From CAWCDJ01 sp963836015 (GTDB lineage Bacteria; Acidobacteriota; Terriglobia; Bryobacterales; Bryobacteraceae): a stretch of 64,000 nt of DNA. Positions within the stretch are counted from its first letter, which is position 1. Each line of letters begins with the position of its first letter. The DNA lies in contig CAWIIF010000015.1 of NCBI GenBank assembly GCA_963836015.1, positions 1,550,001 through 1,614,000 of the forward strand, written 5' to 3'. Made by a program: the position numbers and the translations under genes. The notes beneath the pieces are model-generated. The model had not been told where the DNA came from. It searched no databases and saw nothing but the letters and a program-made list of their open reading frames with translations. Below are positions 1 through 8,832 of the stretch, in pieces.

Positions 1-26
1 TGGGTATCCTGTCTACAGGAGGGCAT

Positions 27-1145
27 ATGTACCCGCTCAAGAAGGGGAAATTCGCGGCCCAGGCGCACGTGGGGATTCCGCCAGGCACTTACGAAGAGGA
101 GCACGGGCGCAAAGGGTTCTACGGCAAGAGCGCGCACCTGTATCACGCACATCCGCCCACCGGCTGGATCCGCTTCGAGGGCAAGCTGCGGCCCCACCTG
201 TTCGACCTGAACCGAATCGCGGCCACCGATCGCCAGGATCCGGAGGGGATGCCGGCGGCCTTCCTGGGCAACCAGGACGTGACGCTCTACGTTTCGCGGC
301 GCTCCCGGCCCATGCCGTTCTACTACCGGAACGCCGACGGCGACGAGCTGATCTTCGTGCATCGCGGACGCGGGAGCATCGAAACGGATTTCGGGCCGCT
401 GATGTTCGAGCCGGGCGACTACCTGGTGATGCCGCGGGCCGTGACCTACCGCCTGATTCCCGAGACGGACGACAACTTCTTCCTGATCATTCAATCGCGT
501 ACCGAGTTCGACCAGCCGGACAAGGGACTGATCGGCCACCACGCCCTGTACGATCCCGGCGTCATCACCACGCCCGAGCCGCGGCCGAACCTGGACGACG
601 ATCGCGAGTGGGAAGTGCGGATCAAGGTGGAGGATGAGATCTCGAAGGTGGTGTACCCGTTCAACCCGATCGACGTGGTGGGCTGGAAGGGCGACCTCAC
701 GGTGTGGAAGATCAACATGCGCGACATACGGCCGATCATGAGCCATCGCGCGCACCTGCCGCCGAGCGCCCACACCACTTTCGTGACGGAAGGCGCGGTG
801 GTGTGCAGCTTCCTGCCGCGGCCTCTCGAGCAGGATGCCGAGGCGCTGCGCGTGCCGTTCTTCCACCGCAATACCGATTACGACGAGTTCATTTTCTACC
901 ACGACGGGGATTTCTTCAGCAAAGACAACATCAAGCCTGGCTATGCCACACTGCACCCGCGCGGCATACACCACGGGCCGCACCCCAAGGCGCTGGCCAA
1001 CCAGGGCAAGAAGACCCAGACTGACGAGTATGCCGTCATGCTCGACGGCCTCAATCCGATGCACGTGCTGCCGGCGGGGGAACAAGTGGAGTGGAAGGAA
1101 TATTGGGCCAGTTGGATGGAGAAGCAGCCGGAGCCGGTAAAATAG
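27..1145 (+). CDS. hmgA: Homogentisate 1,2-dioxygenase
   Basis: A 372-residue cupin-type dioxygenase that opens the ring of homogentisate to maleylacetoacetate in cytoplasmic tyrosine/phenylalanine breakdown. The N-terminus carries the family signature HGRKGFYGKSAHLYH (about residues 26-40). The likely iron ligands, by comparison with the human enzyme, are H280 (FFHRN), E287 (DEF) and H316 (HHGPH). The protein is shorter than the roughly 430-440 residues of animal enzymes but matches the compact bacterial form. The ATG at 27 follows a strong ribosome site (AGGAGG at 17-22). An RraA-fold gene starts 7 bases after the stop, so the two are probably co-transcribed. The partner enzymes HPPD and FAH lie about 40 kb away at 39-41 kb. 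Confidence 0.9.
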   Translation: MYPLKKGKFAAQAHVGIPPGTYEEEHGRKGFYGKSAHLYHAHPPTGWIRFEGKLRPHLFDLNRIAATDRQDPEGMPAAFLGNQDVTLYVSRRSRPMPFYYRNADGDELIFVHRGRGSIETDFGPLMFEPGDYLVMPRAVTYRLIPETDDNFFLIIQSRTEFDQPDKGLIGHHALYDPGVITTPEPRPNLDDDREWEVRIKVEDEISKVVYPFNPIDVVGWKGDLTVWKINMRDIRPIMSHRAHLPPSAHTTFVTEGAVVCSFLPRPLEQDAEALRVPFFHRNTDYDEFIFYHDGDFFSKDNIKPGYATLHPRGIHHGPHPKALANQGKKTQTDEYAVMLDGLNPMHVLPAGEQVEWKEYWASWMEKQPEPVK

Positions 1146-1152
1146 AAGCTTC

Positions 1153-1878
1153 ATGGCCATCGACCTGAAGCTACTCGCGCAATTCGACACACCGACCATC
1201 TGCAACACCATCGAGCTCTTCGAGGTACGCCCGCGCAACGCGGGCTATATGGACGGGCGCATCCGCGCCTGCTTCCCGGAGATGCCTCCGATGGTGGGGT
1301 ACGCCTCCACCGCCACCATGCGGTGTGAGCAGCCGCGCAGCGAAGGCGATGTCTACAGCTCGCTCGAGCAGCAGGTGGCGCGCTTCGCCGAGCTGCCGGG
1401 CCCGGCGGTGGTGGTCTACCAGGACCTGGACGATCCGGCCGTGGCCGCGACCTTCGGCGAGATCATGTGCACGACGTACCAGGCGTTCGGCGCGGTGGGC
1501 CTGGTGACCAGCGGACCGGCGCGCGACCTCGACCAGGTGCGGCGCATCGGGTTCCCCACCTTCAGCAACGGCGCCATCTGCTCGCACGGGTACAGCCACA
1601 CTGTGGAGGTGCACGGCGCGGTACGGGTGGGCGGGGTGACGATCCGCCCCGGCGACCTGATCCACGCCGATGCCAACGGGGTGACGACGATTCCGCCCGG
1701 CATCGCGGCCGAGGTGGCCGGGGCGGCGGCGGAGTTCGTGAAGGCCGAGGCGATCGTCCTCGACTACCTCAAATCCGGTTCGGTCGAAGTGAAGGGCTTT
1801 GCCGAGGCTCGCAAGGGCATGATGGACGCGATCGCCCAGTTAAGCAAGCAAGTCCGCAGTCGCGCCGCCGGGGTTTAG
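1153..1878 (+). CDS. RraA-fold protein (putative aldolase/decarboxylase)
   Basis: A 241-residue member of the RraA/dimethylmenaquinone methyltransferase-like family. Many members are class II pyruvate aldolases acting on 4-hydroxy-4-methyl-2-oxoglutarate, or oxaloacetate decarboxylases; true RNase E inhibitors are a minority. The family motifs are visible: GE at about residues 102-103, then the G-x-x-R-D loop with R124 and D125 (SGPARDLDQV), which bind substrate and metal in characterised aldolases. It follows hmgA by 7 bases, which suggests a role in aromatic carbon catabolism rather than RNA regulation. The substrate cannot be read from the sequence. Confidence 0.8.
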   Translation: MAIDLKLLAQFDTPTICNTIELFEVRPRNAGYMDGRIRACFPEMPPMVGYASTATMRCEQPRSEGDVYSSLEQQVARFAELPGPAVVVYQDLDDPAVAATFGEIMCTTYQAFGAVGLVTSGPARDLDQVRRIGFPTFSNGAICSHGYSHTVEVHGAVRVGGVTIRPGDLIHADANGVTTIPPGIAAEVAGAAAEFVKAEAIVLDYLKSGSVEVKGFAEARKGMMDAIAQLSKQVRSRAAGV

Positions 1879-1904
1879 TGGGGCAGGCCGGGAGGCCTGC
1901 CCCA
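1879..1904. terminator. Hairpin between convergent rraA-like and hdeD-like genes
   Basis: A perfect 11-bp stem (TGGGGCAGGCC and GGCCTGCCCCA) closes a GGGA tetraloop directly after the upstream stop codon. It separates two convergent genes, so it could stop transcription from both sides. There is no clear U-tract on either strand, so intrinsic termination is inferred from position and stem strength only. Confidence 0.5.
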
Positions 1905-1912
1905 TTGGGGCG

Positions 1913-2476
1913 CTAGTGGGCGTGCTGAATTCTGCGCAGCTCCACGCCGAGTACGACTTCGGTGAGGCCGAAGGCCAGGGCGAAGGCGCCGATAATCCAG
2001 ACCACGCTGAGCGCGCCGATGCCGGGCCGGAACATCAGCAGCAGCGCGAAGAGCACGCCCAGTATGCCGCTGAAGGCCAGCCAGAATTCTCCCGGTATCG
2101 TCCGTCGCAGGCGGAAGGCTGCGGCCAGCCGCAGAACCCCGGTGGCCATCGCCCAAATCGACATGAGGAAGATGAGGACCACCGCGGTGAGCGAGGGCGA
2201 GCGCAGCATGACCAGGCCGGCCCACAGGCCGACGACGCCTTCGAGCATCAGCAGCCAGCGGTCGTCGCGGGTACTGCCGATCGCGCTGACCAGGCAGAAG
2301 ATGCCGTCCGACAGTGCGTAAAATCCGAACATCAGGACCAGGACCCGGGCGGTCAGGCCCGGCCAGGTGAAGGCCAGCACCCCGAACGCGATCGCAATCA
2401 GGCCCCGCAGCAGCAAGGCCCACCAGTGCTTCACGAGACTTCGGAGGTTGCCCCCCACGGAAGAATCAGGTGTCAC
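1913..2476 (-). CDS. HdeD-like (DUF308) membrane protein
   Basis: About 187 residues arranged as six hydrophobic segments, typical of HdeD/DUF308 inner-membrane proteins; E. coli HdeD is linked to acid resistance at high cell density. The hydrophobic stretches alternate with short charged loops, and a basic pair (RLRR) sits near the middle. An ATG exists at 2491, but the GTG at 2476 has AGGAGA six bases upstream, so the GTG start is preferred. It converges with the upstream rraA-like gene. The exact role here is unknown. Confidence 0.75.
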   Translation of the reverse strand: MTPDSSVGGNLRSLVKHWWALLLRGLIAIAFGVLAFTWPGLTARVLVLMFGFYALSDGIFCLVSAIGSTRDDRWLLMLEGVVGLWAGLVMLRSPSLTAVVLIFLMSIWAMATGVLRLAAAFRLRRTIPGEFWLAFSGILGVLFALLLMFRPGIGALSVVWIIGAFALAFGLTEVVLGVELRRIQHAH

Positions 2477-2491
2477 GGTGTTTCTCCTCAT

Positions 2492-4516
2492 TCACTGAGG
2501 ATGCGCGGGGTCCCGCGGAGACGGAGTATCATGTGACGCCACCTGCTCGCCCCAGATGTACTGGCTGAACCACTCGTAGTTGTGCTCCATCACGGCGCGC
2601 TGCTGCTTAGGCTTGTTGATGGGGTGGCCGAAACCCTTATAGAGAATGAGCCGGACGGGAATCCCGCGGTCCTTCAGGGCCTGGTACAGCTCGAACGAAT
2701 TGGGCGGGGGCACGCGTTTATCCTGGTCGCCGTGCTGGATCAGTGTGGGGGTGCGGGCGCGGCTCACGTAAGTGATGGGAGAAGTCTTGCGATAAATCTC
2801 CGGATCCTCCCAGGGGGTGGCCTTGAGGTATTGCCGCGTGAACGGGTGGATGTCGGTGTTTACATAGTAGGTCATCCAGTCCGAGATTCCGGCGCCGACG
2901 GAGACCGCCTTGAACCGGTCGCTGTAGCAGGTGATGAACGCGGAGATGTAGCCGCCTTCGCTCCAGCCCATGGCGCCCACCCGGTCCTTATCGACCATAC
3001 CCCTCGCGATCAGATAATCCACGCCGGAGATGACGTCCGCGTAGTCGCCGACCCCCAGGTTGCGCACGTTGAGCGCGCGGAATTTCTCCCCGTAGCCGGC
3101 CGACCCCCGATAGTTCGGCTTGAGGATCAGCGCGCCCTTGGCGGCGAAGCGCTCGACGGGGTAATAGCGGTCGGGCGAGCGGAACGGCATATCCACACCG
3201 GTCGGGCCGCCGTGGATCACCACCAGCAGCGGATATTTCCGTGTGGGGTCGTAATCGGCGGGCTTGATCAGGACGCCTTCGATTTCGGCGCCATCGGACG
3301 ATTTCCATTGGATGACCTCGCGGGTCGCGAGTTGAAACTCCTTGTACTGGGCGCTCATGGTGGTGAGGTAGCGGGGGTGGAAATCCGCGACCGGGGAGAC
3401 CAGCACTTCGGTGAATCCATCCGGAGCGGCCCCGGTGCCGGCCAGCGTGCGGTGATCGCTGGTGAACGAAGCGCCGGAGAGCAGGAACCGGTCGGGTCCG
3501 CTGACGCGCCGGATGGCCCCGGTGGCGGGGTCGAGGTGAAAGACGTGGGCGTAGGTCTTCTGCGTGGCGCCGAAGTAGATGCCGTCCGGGCCCCAGTCGA
3601 TCAGGTTGGCGTCTTCATCGAAGGCCTCGGTGAGGACGCGGGGCGTGCCGCCCTCCGCCGGGATCACCGCGATCCGCCGGTTGGTGTAATAAAAGGACGG
3701 ATTTCCCGAGGAGGTCTCGTAAGCGATCTGCCGGCTGTCGGGCGACCACTTGGGGTTGCCGTTGGGACCGCCGCCGTCGAGCAGTTTGCGCACGTGATGA
3801 TCCGCGAGGTCGAGCAGATAGAGTTGCTCAGTGTCCCCCGAGCCGAGGTCCGGGTCACGCGTCGCGCTGAACGCAATGCGCTTTCCGTCGGGCGACCAGG
3901 CGAACGATCCGACGGTGAACTCGCTGCCGGAGGTCAGGGCTTCGGGCTTGGGGAGCTTCTTCAGGTCGGCGGGGAACTCGGCGGGGATCTCGACCCGCCA
4001 CAGGTGCGTCATGGTGTAGTCGCCGTTGACGATTTCGAAGTCGCCGTATTTCTCCTTGCGGTCTTTCCGGGCTTTGGAATCGGCTCCGGTGGAGGTGAAG
4101 ACGATGGAGCGTCCATCGGGCGACCACGCCGGCGCGCCCGCTCCGTTCTCTTCGTTGGTGAGCTGCGAGGCCTCGCCGCCCTGCGGAGAGATCACGTAGA
4201 TCTGGCGCTTGCCGTCGCGGTCGGAGGTGAAGGCGATGCGTTTCGAGTCGGGCGACCAGCGCGGGCCGCTGCTCGATTTCTTGCCGGCCGTCAACTGGTA
4301 ACGGTCGCCCGTGGCCGGGACCGCGATCCAGATCTGCTGCGTGAACTCGTCGTCATCCCAGTTGGTCTGTTGAACGGTATATGCCACGTAGCGGCCGTCG
4401 GGGGAAATCTGCGCGCCGGAGACGGATTGCATACTCAGGGCCTGGTCGATGGTGGGAACCGCGGCTGCGGCGGCCAGTACCGCCGGCAGGAAGAGGACGA
4501 GGGTTTTCGACGTCAT
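2492..4516 (-). CDS. S9 family prolyl oligopeptidase-type serine peptidase
   Basis: A 674-residue exported peptidase: signal peptide (about residues 1-20), a TolB/WD40-like propeller with repeated SPDG/SPDS blades (about 40-400), then an alpha/beta hydrolase domain. The catalytic triad is complete: S519 in GWSEGG, D599 in HGDQDKRVP and H631 in GFGHP. Members cleave short peptides, usually in the periplasm. The open frame runs upstream to 4966, but that part overlaps the divergent dCMP deaminase. The ATG at 4516 (or 4525) begins a proper signal peptide and is preferred. The gap to the divergent gene is only 48 bases. Confidence 0.88.
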   Translation of the reverse strand: MTSKTLVLFLPAVLAAAAAVPTIDQALSMQSVSGAQISPDGRYVAYTVQQTNWDDDEFTQQIWIAVPATGDRYQLTAGKKSSSGPRWSPDSKRIAFTSDRDGKRQIYVISPQGGEASQLTNEENGAGAPAWSPDGRSIVFTSTGADSKARKDRKEKYGDFEIVNGDYTMTHLWRVEIPAEFPADLKKLPKPEALTSGSEFTVGSFAWSPDGKRIAFSATRDPDLGSGDTEQLYLLDLADHHVRKLLDGGGPNGNPKWSPDSRQIAYETSSGNPSFYYTNRRIAVIPAEGGTPRVLTEAFDEDANLIDWGPDGIYFGATQKTYAHVFHLDPATGAIRRVSGPDRFLLSGASFTSDHRTLAGTGAAPDGFTEVLVSPVADFHPRYLTTMSAQYKEFQLATREVIQWKSSDGAEIEGVLIKPADYDPTRKYPLLVVIHGGPTGVDMPFRSPDRYYPVERFAAKGALILKPNYRGSAGYGEKFRALNVRNLGVGDYADVISGVDYLIARGMVDKDRVGAMGWSEGGYISAFITCYSDRFKAVSVGAGISDWMTYYVNTDIHPFTRQYLKATPWEDPEIYRKTSPITYVSRARTPTLIQHGDQDKRVPPPNSFELYQALKDRGIPVRLILYKGFGHPINKPKQQRAVMEHNYEWFSQYIWGEQVASHDTPSPRDPAHPQ

Positions 4517-4564
4517 GCCGCACATTATAGACGCTCGCGCAACTTTGCTACAGTTGGTAGAACC

Positions 4565-5017
4565 ATGCGGAGCATTCCTTCCTGGGACCAGTACTATCTC
4601 GACATCTGCAAGGTGGTCGCCACGCGGAGCAAAGATCCGAATACGCACGTGGGCTGCGTGATTATCGGTCCCAATCGCGAGATCCGCTCCACCGGCTACA
4701 ACTCGTTCCCGCGCGGGATTCGGGACGACGTGCCGGAGCGGCTGGAAAGGCCGACGAAGTATCTCTGGATCGAGCACGCCGAACGCAATGCCATCTGCAA
4801 CGCGGCGCGCGCCGGGACGGCCACCGAGGGATGCACCATCTTCGTCGAGATCATGCCGTGCATGGACTGCGCCCGGGCCATCGTGCAGGCGGGGATCGTC
4901 GAGGTGGTGGTCTCCTCGGAGCGCATGGCGCAGTATTCCAGCGCATATTACGACGAGCATTTCCACATGGTGGAGGTGCTGTTCGGCGAGGCCAAGATCC
5001 GGGTGAGGCGGGTTTAG
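4565..5017 (+). CDS. Deoxycytidylate (dCMP) deaminase family protein
   Basis: A 150-residue zinc-dependent deaminase of the dCMP deaminase/ComEB type, which converts dCMP to dUMP for thymidylate supply. The zinc and proton-relay motif HAE sits in IEHAERNA and the two cysteine ligands in PCMDC. The N-terminal SWDQYYLDICKVVATRSKDP motif is typical of the family. A much longer open frame starts at 2582 but is antisense to the S9 peptidase; only this 3' part is real. The ATG at 4565 gives the family's usual length. It diverges from the S9 peptidase. Confidence 0.87.
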   Translation: MRSIPSWDQYYLDICKVVATRSKDPNTHVGCVIIGPNREIRSTGYNSFPRGIRDDVPERLERPTKYLWIEHAERNAICNAARAGTATEGCTIFVEIMPCMDCARAIVQAGIVEVVVSSERMAQYSSAYYDEHFHMVEVLFGEAKIRVRRV

Positions 5018-5360
5018 CTGCCTTCGCCCGGTTTAATCCCAACGGTGTTCAGTTACCGCCTGCCGCCGGGCTCATGTGTCCGCAGCAGTGAAGTCAGCCG
5101 CCGGAGTGAGGCGACCCGGATCCGGTTGGCGATGGTGTGTGGGCGCCTGATCGGCCGGAGGAAGCAGGTCAGCTTCGGGCTCCGCGGTTTTGGGCAACGC
5201 GGCAAGTGGTGCGCATCGGTCTGCTGTAGGCGACCAGGAGGGAAAGCAATCCCATTCAACGCGGCTCTTGCCAGCCTCAGCAATGGCGACTATACGCTCA
5301 TATGGCTCACAGGAGCTGCGGAATCGAAACGTCGGTTGGCCATTGTAAGAGAATCAAGGC
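5018..5360. other. Gene-free stretch before hicB remnant
   Basis: About 340 bases with no frame resembling a known protein and no clear promoter, hairpin or RNA gene. Short open frames exist on both strands, but their composition is that of GC-rich non-coding sequence. The stretch may hold the decayed 5' flank of the hicBA remnant. Confidence 0.4.
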
Positions 5361-5566
5361 GTGCAGAACTACGCTGTTGTCATCCACGAAGACCCGGAAG
5401 GCGGATTTTGGGCAGAGGTTCCAGCCCTCCCTGGCTGCTATTCTCAGGGGGAGACCATGAACTCAAGCACAACATCCGCGAGGCGATTGCCGGGGTTTTG
5501 GAAGTTCTGAGGGAAGAAGGACGGAAGCGGGACTCGAACATTCAGATCCTGGATGTGGCGATTTGA
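5361..5566 (+). pseudogene. hicB: HicB-family antitoxin remnant, frameshifted
   Basis: From the GTG at 5361 the frame reads QNYAVVIHEDPEGGFWAEVP then ALPGCYSQGETM, the classic HicB N-terminal fold. After about 5455 the homology continues in another frame as ELKHNIREAIAGVLEVLREE up to the stop at 5564-5566. Adding one base after the ATG codon at about 5457 restores a single frame. The antitoxin is therefore broken by a one-base deletion, or by a sequencing indel. HicB proteins normally neutralise HicA and repress their own operon. The hicA remnant overlaps its stop. Confidence 0.75.
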
Positions 5567-5749
5567 AATCCGTGACCGGGCCGGAAATGTGCCGGCTAAC
5601 GGCTGATCGCTCAAGCGCATCAATGGAGGTCACCATATCTACTCCAAACCGGGGGAGGGGAAGGTCATCTCGGTTCCGTACACGGAAGGAAGAATCTGAA
5701 GGCAGGGCTTGCACTTCGAATCGCGCGGGATGCCGGCGTCGACATCTAG
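5563..5749 (+). pseudogene. hicA: HicA-family toxin remnant, two frameshifts
   Basis: Three consecutive frames together spell a HicA mRNA interferase. The first is KSVTGPEMCRL from the TTG at 5563. The second is LKRINGGHHIYSKPGEGK followed by VISVP from 5610, which includes the catalytic-histidine GGHHIY motif. The third is RKNLKAGLALRIARDAGVDI, ending at the TAG at 5747-5749. Two indels separate them, so no full-length toxin can be made. Start and length fit a normal HicA of about 60 residues. The order is antitoxin then toxin, with a 4-base overlap. Confidence 0.72.
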
Positions 5750-5885
5750 ACCGCCTCCGGGCGTCGCCGATCAACAGAGCAGAGTACAAACAGTCAGCCC
5801 CCAAAACTGAATCACATTATCATCAGAACCCGGTCAACACGCCGTGGTTCGGCCCGACGCCGACACGTCGACTGGAGGGGAATCC

Positions 5886-6289
5886 ATGGAATATCTGATC
5901 GGGTTGTCCTGGCGGCGGTGATGTGCGCCTTCGCAATGCTAACTGGATTTGACCGCGACCGTGTCTTTTACCCGACGCTACTCATGTTCATTGCCGGCTA
6001 TTATATTTTGTTTGCCGTTATGGCGAGATCTGTACAGGCGCTGACGATCGAGTCCGTTGTGGCGGGTTTATTTCTGGTGGTTGCGGTGGTGGGGTTCAAG
6101 AAGAATCTCTGGCTCGTTGTCGCCGCTATCGCCGGACACGGTGTCTTCGACTTCTTTCATCACCTGTTCATTGAGAATCCGGGTGTTCCGGTGTGGTGGT
6201 CCGGTTTCTGCATGGCATTCGATATTGTCGCCAGCGGCTTTCTTGCCGTGCTGCTGATGAGGCGTCCCCGCTTCGCGCGCATGGTCTAG
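5886..6289 (+). pseudogene. DUF6010-like small membrane protein, one-base deletion
   Basis: A strong ribosome site (GGAGGGG) precedes the ATG at 5886, which reads MEYLIGL and then stops early. Restoring one G at about 5905 joins it to the long frame from 5918, giving a polytopic protein of about 134 residues. It contains GFDRDRVFYPTLLMF and GHGVFDFFHHLF and about four membrane segments. It resembles the DUF6010 family from memory; function unknown. Without the missing base only a shorter product from 5918 (123 residues) is possible. The frameshift lies beside the hicBA remnants, so local decay or poor sequence quality is likely. Confidence 0.55.
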
Positions 6290-6495
6290 ATCGCGCCCTC
6301 CCGTCGAGCCGCCTCAAACACCCTAAGATCAGAGGGACCACTTATTACGTAGTATTGCGATTGCCCAATCAGTGCAAATGCCCTACCAAATCCAGGGCGG
6401 CCTCCTTCAAACGACCCTAGGTTTGTGGGGAATGATCGGTCGTGGGCGGAGCGCTACCTCCTGGAAGAGTCCGCCTCGTCGGTTCGATCTTGTCT

Positions 6496-7173
6496 TCAGA
6501 TCAGTAACGTGAAGGCTGCACTGATGATGAGGGCTACTGCCCAAATCAGATGCAGGTTGATCCAGGCCTTTCGAAGTAGTGCCAAACCTAACTTCTTGTA
6601 GATCACCCAGGCAACCAGGCCGGTGACGGCCAGATACCCCATCGTATGGACGACGGTTGCTATTAGTCCGGCCATCGGGGTCGTCAGAGAATGTACCCCC
6701 ATTCCGCTTCCTGCATGGGCGCTGTGTGCGGCTTCTGCGGAAGAGCCCAGCAGCACAGGCAACAGCATGAAGCCGGCACCGTGTGCGGACGCCATGAAGA
6801 ATGACCAACTAGTGAGATCACGGAAGCCAACCCGCATCCCCCCTCCGCGAGGATGACGTTGCCGAAGAAGGCAGTATACTCCGAACCCGAGCAGAATCAG
6901 AGCGACCGCTACCTTGAGGTAGCTGAGTGGAATCACGGTCCCGAGGAGAACAGCAGATAACACCACCACCCCAATCGCCAAGCCATGCCCTAGCGCGATG
7001 GGCAGGAGAGCTCGGCCCACCGCGCCGCTGCTGCGCTCCTGAATTCCCAGAGCCACGGCGAACAGCCAACCCATCGCGGGATTGATCCCGTGATAGGCGC
7101 CAAGCAGGAGTATCACGAACAGCGCCGTCGTGCTGAGGCCGGCGACCGACCCGGTGTCACTCACGAGTAGCAA
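6496..7173 (-). CDS. Polytopic membrane protein paired with SBP56
   Basis: A 225-residue integral membrane protein with about six hydrophobic segments. Conserved-looking polar residues sit inside membranes: GAYHGINPAMGWLFA near the N-terminus and ASAHGAGFML in the middle. Histidines in such contexts recall metal or small-molecule exporters (NicO/LysE-like), but the family is not recognised with certainty. Its start overlaps the 3' end of the methanethiol oxidase gene by 13 bases, so the two are translationally coupled and probably act together. It may handle a product, a substrate or a metal of that enzyme. Confidence 0.65.
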   Translation of the reverse strand: MLLVSDTGSVAGLSTTALFVILLLGAYHGINPAMGWLFAVALGIQERSSGAVGRALLPIALGHGLAIGVVVLSAVLLGTVIPLSYLKVAVALILLGFGVYCLLRQRHPRGGGMRVGFRDLTSWSFFMASAHGAGFMLLPVLLGSSAEAAHSAHAGSGMGVHSLTTPMAGLIATVVHTMGYLAVTGLVAWVIYKKLGLALLRKAWINLHLIWAVALIISAAFTLLI

Positions 7174-8555
7174 TAAGAGTCGGACGAAGCGTCACCGCCG
7201 TCCAACCGGACTTGGTGGCCGCGAAGATCGCCAAACTCCACAAAGAAGTCCTGGTCAACCTCCAACCCTCCCTGTGGAGCCGCTTTCAACTTCACCATCC
7301 AGCTTCTAACGCCATCCGGGTAGAATTGGTCGTCCCAGGACGAATACAGCGAGTTCGTGAAGTAGACGCGCTGGCCGTCACGGCTTACCTCAACCATTTG
7401 CGGTCCGCCGTTGAGCGGCGCTTTGGGTTGCTTCGGGTGAGCTGCTCGACGCACAATTCCTCCCATGTGAACGGACGCTGTGAGCTTGGGGTTGAAGGGA
7501 TCAGAGACGTTGTACTGCCGGAATTCTCCAGTGCCCCAGCACGAAACATAGAGGAAGCGGTCGTCTAGGGAGAGGTTGATGTCGGTGATCAGTGGCGGCA
7601 CCGCCTTGAACCCCTGGAGCAATGGTGGCAGCTTGTCCGGCTCGGCTGGCTCAGCAGGAATCTCGATGATTTTCTTCACACTCCAATTACCATTCTGTTG
7701 GTGCCAAACCCAGACAGACGCTGAAAGGTCCTTGAGCGAGATGACCACTCCAGCAAAGCCGTACGCCTGTGTCGGATTGTGAGCTGGTCGCAGCTCCAGC
7801 ACCATTTGCTGCTCGGATCCGAGATCCAGCGCTTGCAGATGACGGCGTTTGCGAAGATCCCACAGATGCAGCGCGTGACCGTAGCCACCCTTGAGCAGGA
7901 TGTCCGGATTGACACCATGGTCAATCATGTTGGGAGTCCCCCACTCGCTGGTGACCATCGTGTCGTAGCCCAAATGCCACCAGAAGTCATAGGCTAGGTT
8001 CTGCGGTCCTCGATTGACCTCCCATTTCCCGAGAACATCGAAGCTCTCGGAGTCCATGACGAATACCCCTCCCGGACCGTCTCCACCGGCCGACCCCAGT
8101 GCGCTTCCGTAGATGCCGTCAGGTCCGCAATGAATGGTGTGTGGCGCGGTGTAGCCGGTCCTCGCCGTGAATTCCTCAGGCTCGATCACCTTGACTATCT
8201 TGGGGTGTCTGGGGTCGGGCTTGGTGTCAATGATGTGAATTCGCGACGATCTGATGCCCGGCACGATGAGATAGCGCCGCTCCATGTGTGGGTGCGGCGC
8301 GTAAGGGCAAAGGCAGGCGCTACAGGCGTTCCAGCCGAAGTGGTGCAGTTCATTGTCACCCTGCGGCATGTCGACCCTGCCAACAATCTTCCCATATGTC
8401 GATGAGCCTCGGTCGGTATCGACAACTCCCAGAGCATCTTTTTGGTTACCGTTGCCAGTGTTCAGCAAGGCTACGAAAGCCAGCTTCTCAGGGGGTGCTT
8501 CCATCGCCATCTTGGGCGACGGATAGAACGTGGGATCGGGAGTCCAGAGTGGCAT
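7161..8555 (-). CDS. mtoX: Selenium-binding protein SBP56 / methanethiol oxidase
   Basis: A 464-residue seven-bladed propeller of the SBP56 family. Bacterial and human members oxidise methanethiol to formaldehyde, hydrogen sulfide and hydrogen peroxide using copper. Visible signatures are HHFGWNACSACLCPY (cysteines near 78 and 81), APHTIHCGPDG and GGYGHALHLWDLR. The ATG at 8555 has GAGGAGG six bases upstream; the GTG at 8561 lies within the spacer and is rejected. No signal peptide is evident. The neighbour is a membrane protein rather than the SCO1/MauG genes often found with bacterial mtoX. Confidence 0.87.
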   Translation of the reverse strand: MPLWTPDPTFYPSPKMAMEAPPEKLAFVALLNTGNGNQKDALGVVDTDRGSSTYGKIVGRVDMPQGDNELHHFGWNACSACLCPYAPHPHMERRYLIVPGIRSSRIHIIDTKPDPRHPKIVKVIEPEEFTARTGYTAPHTIHCGPDGIYGSALGSAGGDGPGGVFVMDSESFDVLGKWEVNRGPQNLAYDFWWHLGYDTMVTSEWGTPNMIDHGVNPDILLKGGYGHALHLWDLRKRRHLQALDLGSEQQMVLELRPAHNPTQAYGFAGVVISLKDLSASVWVWHQQNGNWSVKKIIEIPAEPAEPDKLPPLLQGFKAVPPLITDINLSLDDRFLYVSCWGTGEFRQYNVSDPFNPKLTASVHMGGIVRRAAHPKQPKAPLNGGPQMVEVSRDGQRVYFTNSLYSSWDDQFYPDGVRSWMVKLKAAPQGGLEVDQDFFVEFGDLRGHQVRLDGGDASSDSYCYS

Positions 8556-8832
8556 GACCACCTCCTCGAGTGCAATGATCCACGATGGAAAAACAGGTGT
8601 TCGCGTTGCATAATTCTTTGGTGTCCGCCGAAAGTCGCAAAGTGTACATCAGATGTGCGGGCACTTGGTCGGAAAACGCCCGAGCGTGATCAGTGAACCC
8701 GGCCGCAGTGCGGTTTGCGACTGCGCGGAAGGGTGGAGCTCTTTCCGGCAGGGCTTAGGAAAGCGCCCGTGGAAGTCTTCTATCGGGCGTAAAATGCACC
8801 GTACGGACGCGCAGCGCACCGGGCCTCGCGGG

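Noticed and set aside
2582..4564. Long 5' part of the plus-strand frame ending in dCMP deaminase
   Set aside because: It is antisense to the S9 peptidase; only 4565-5017 shows family similarity.
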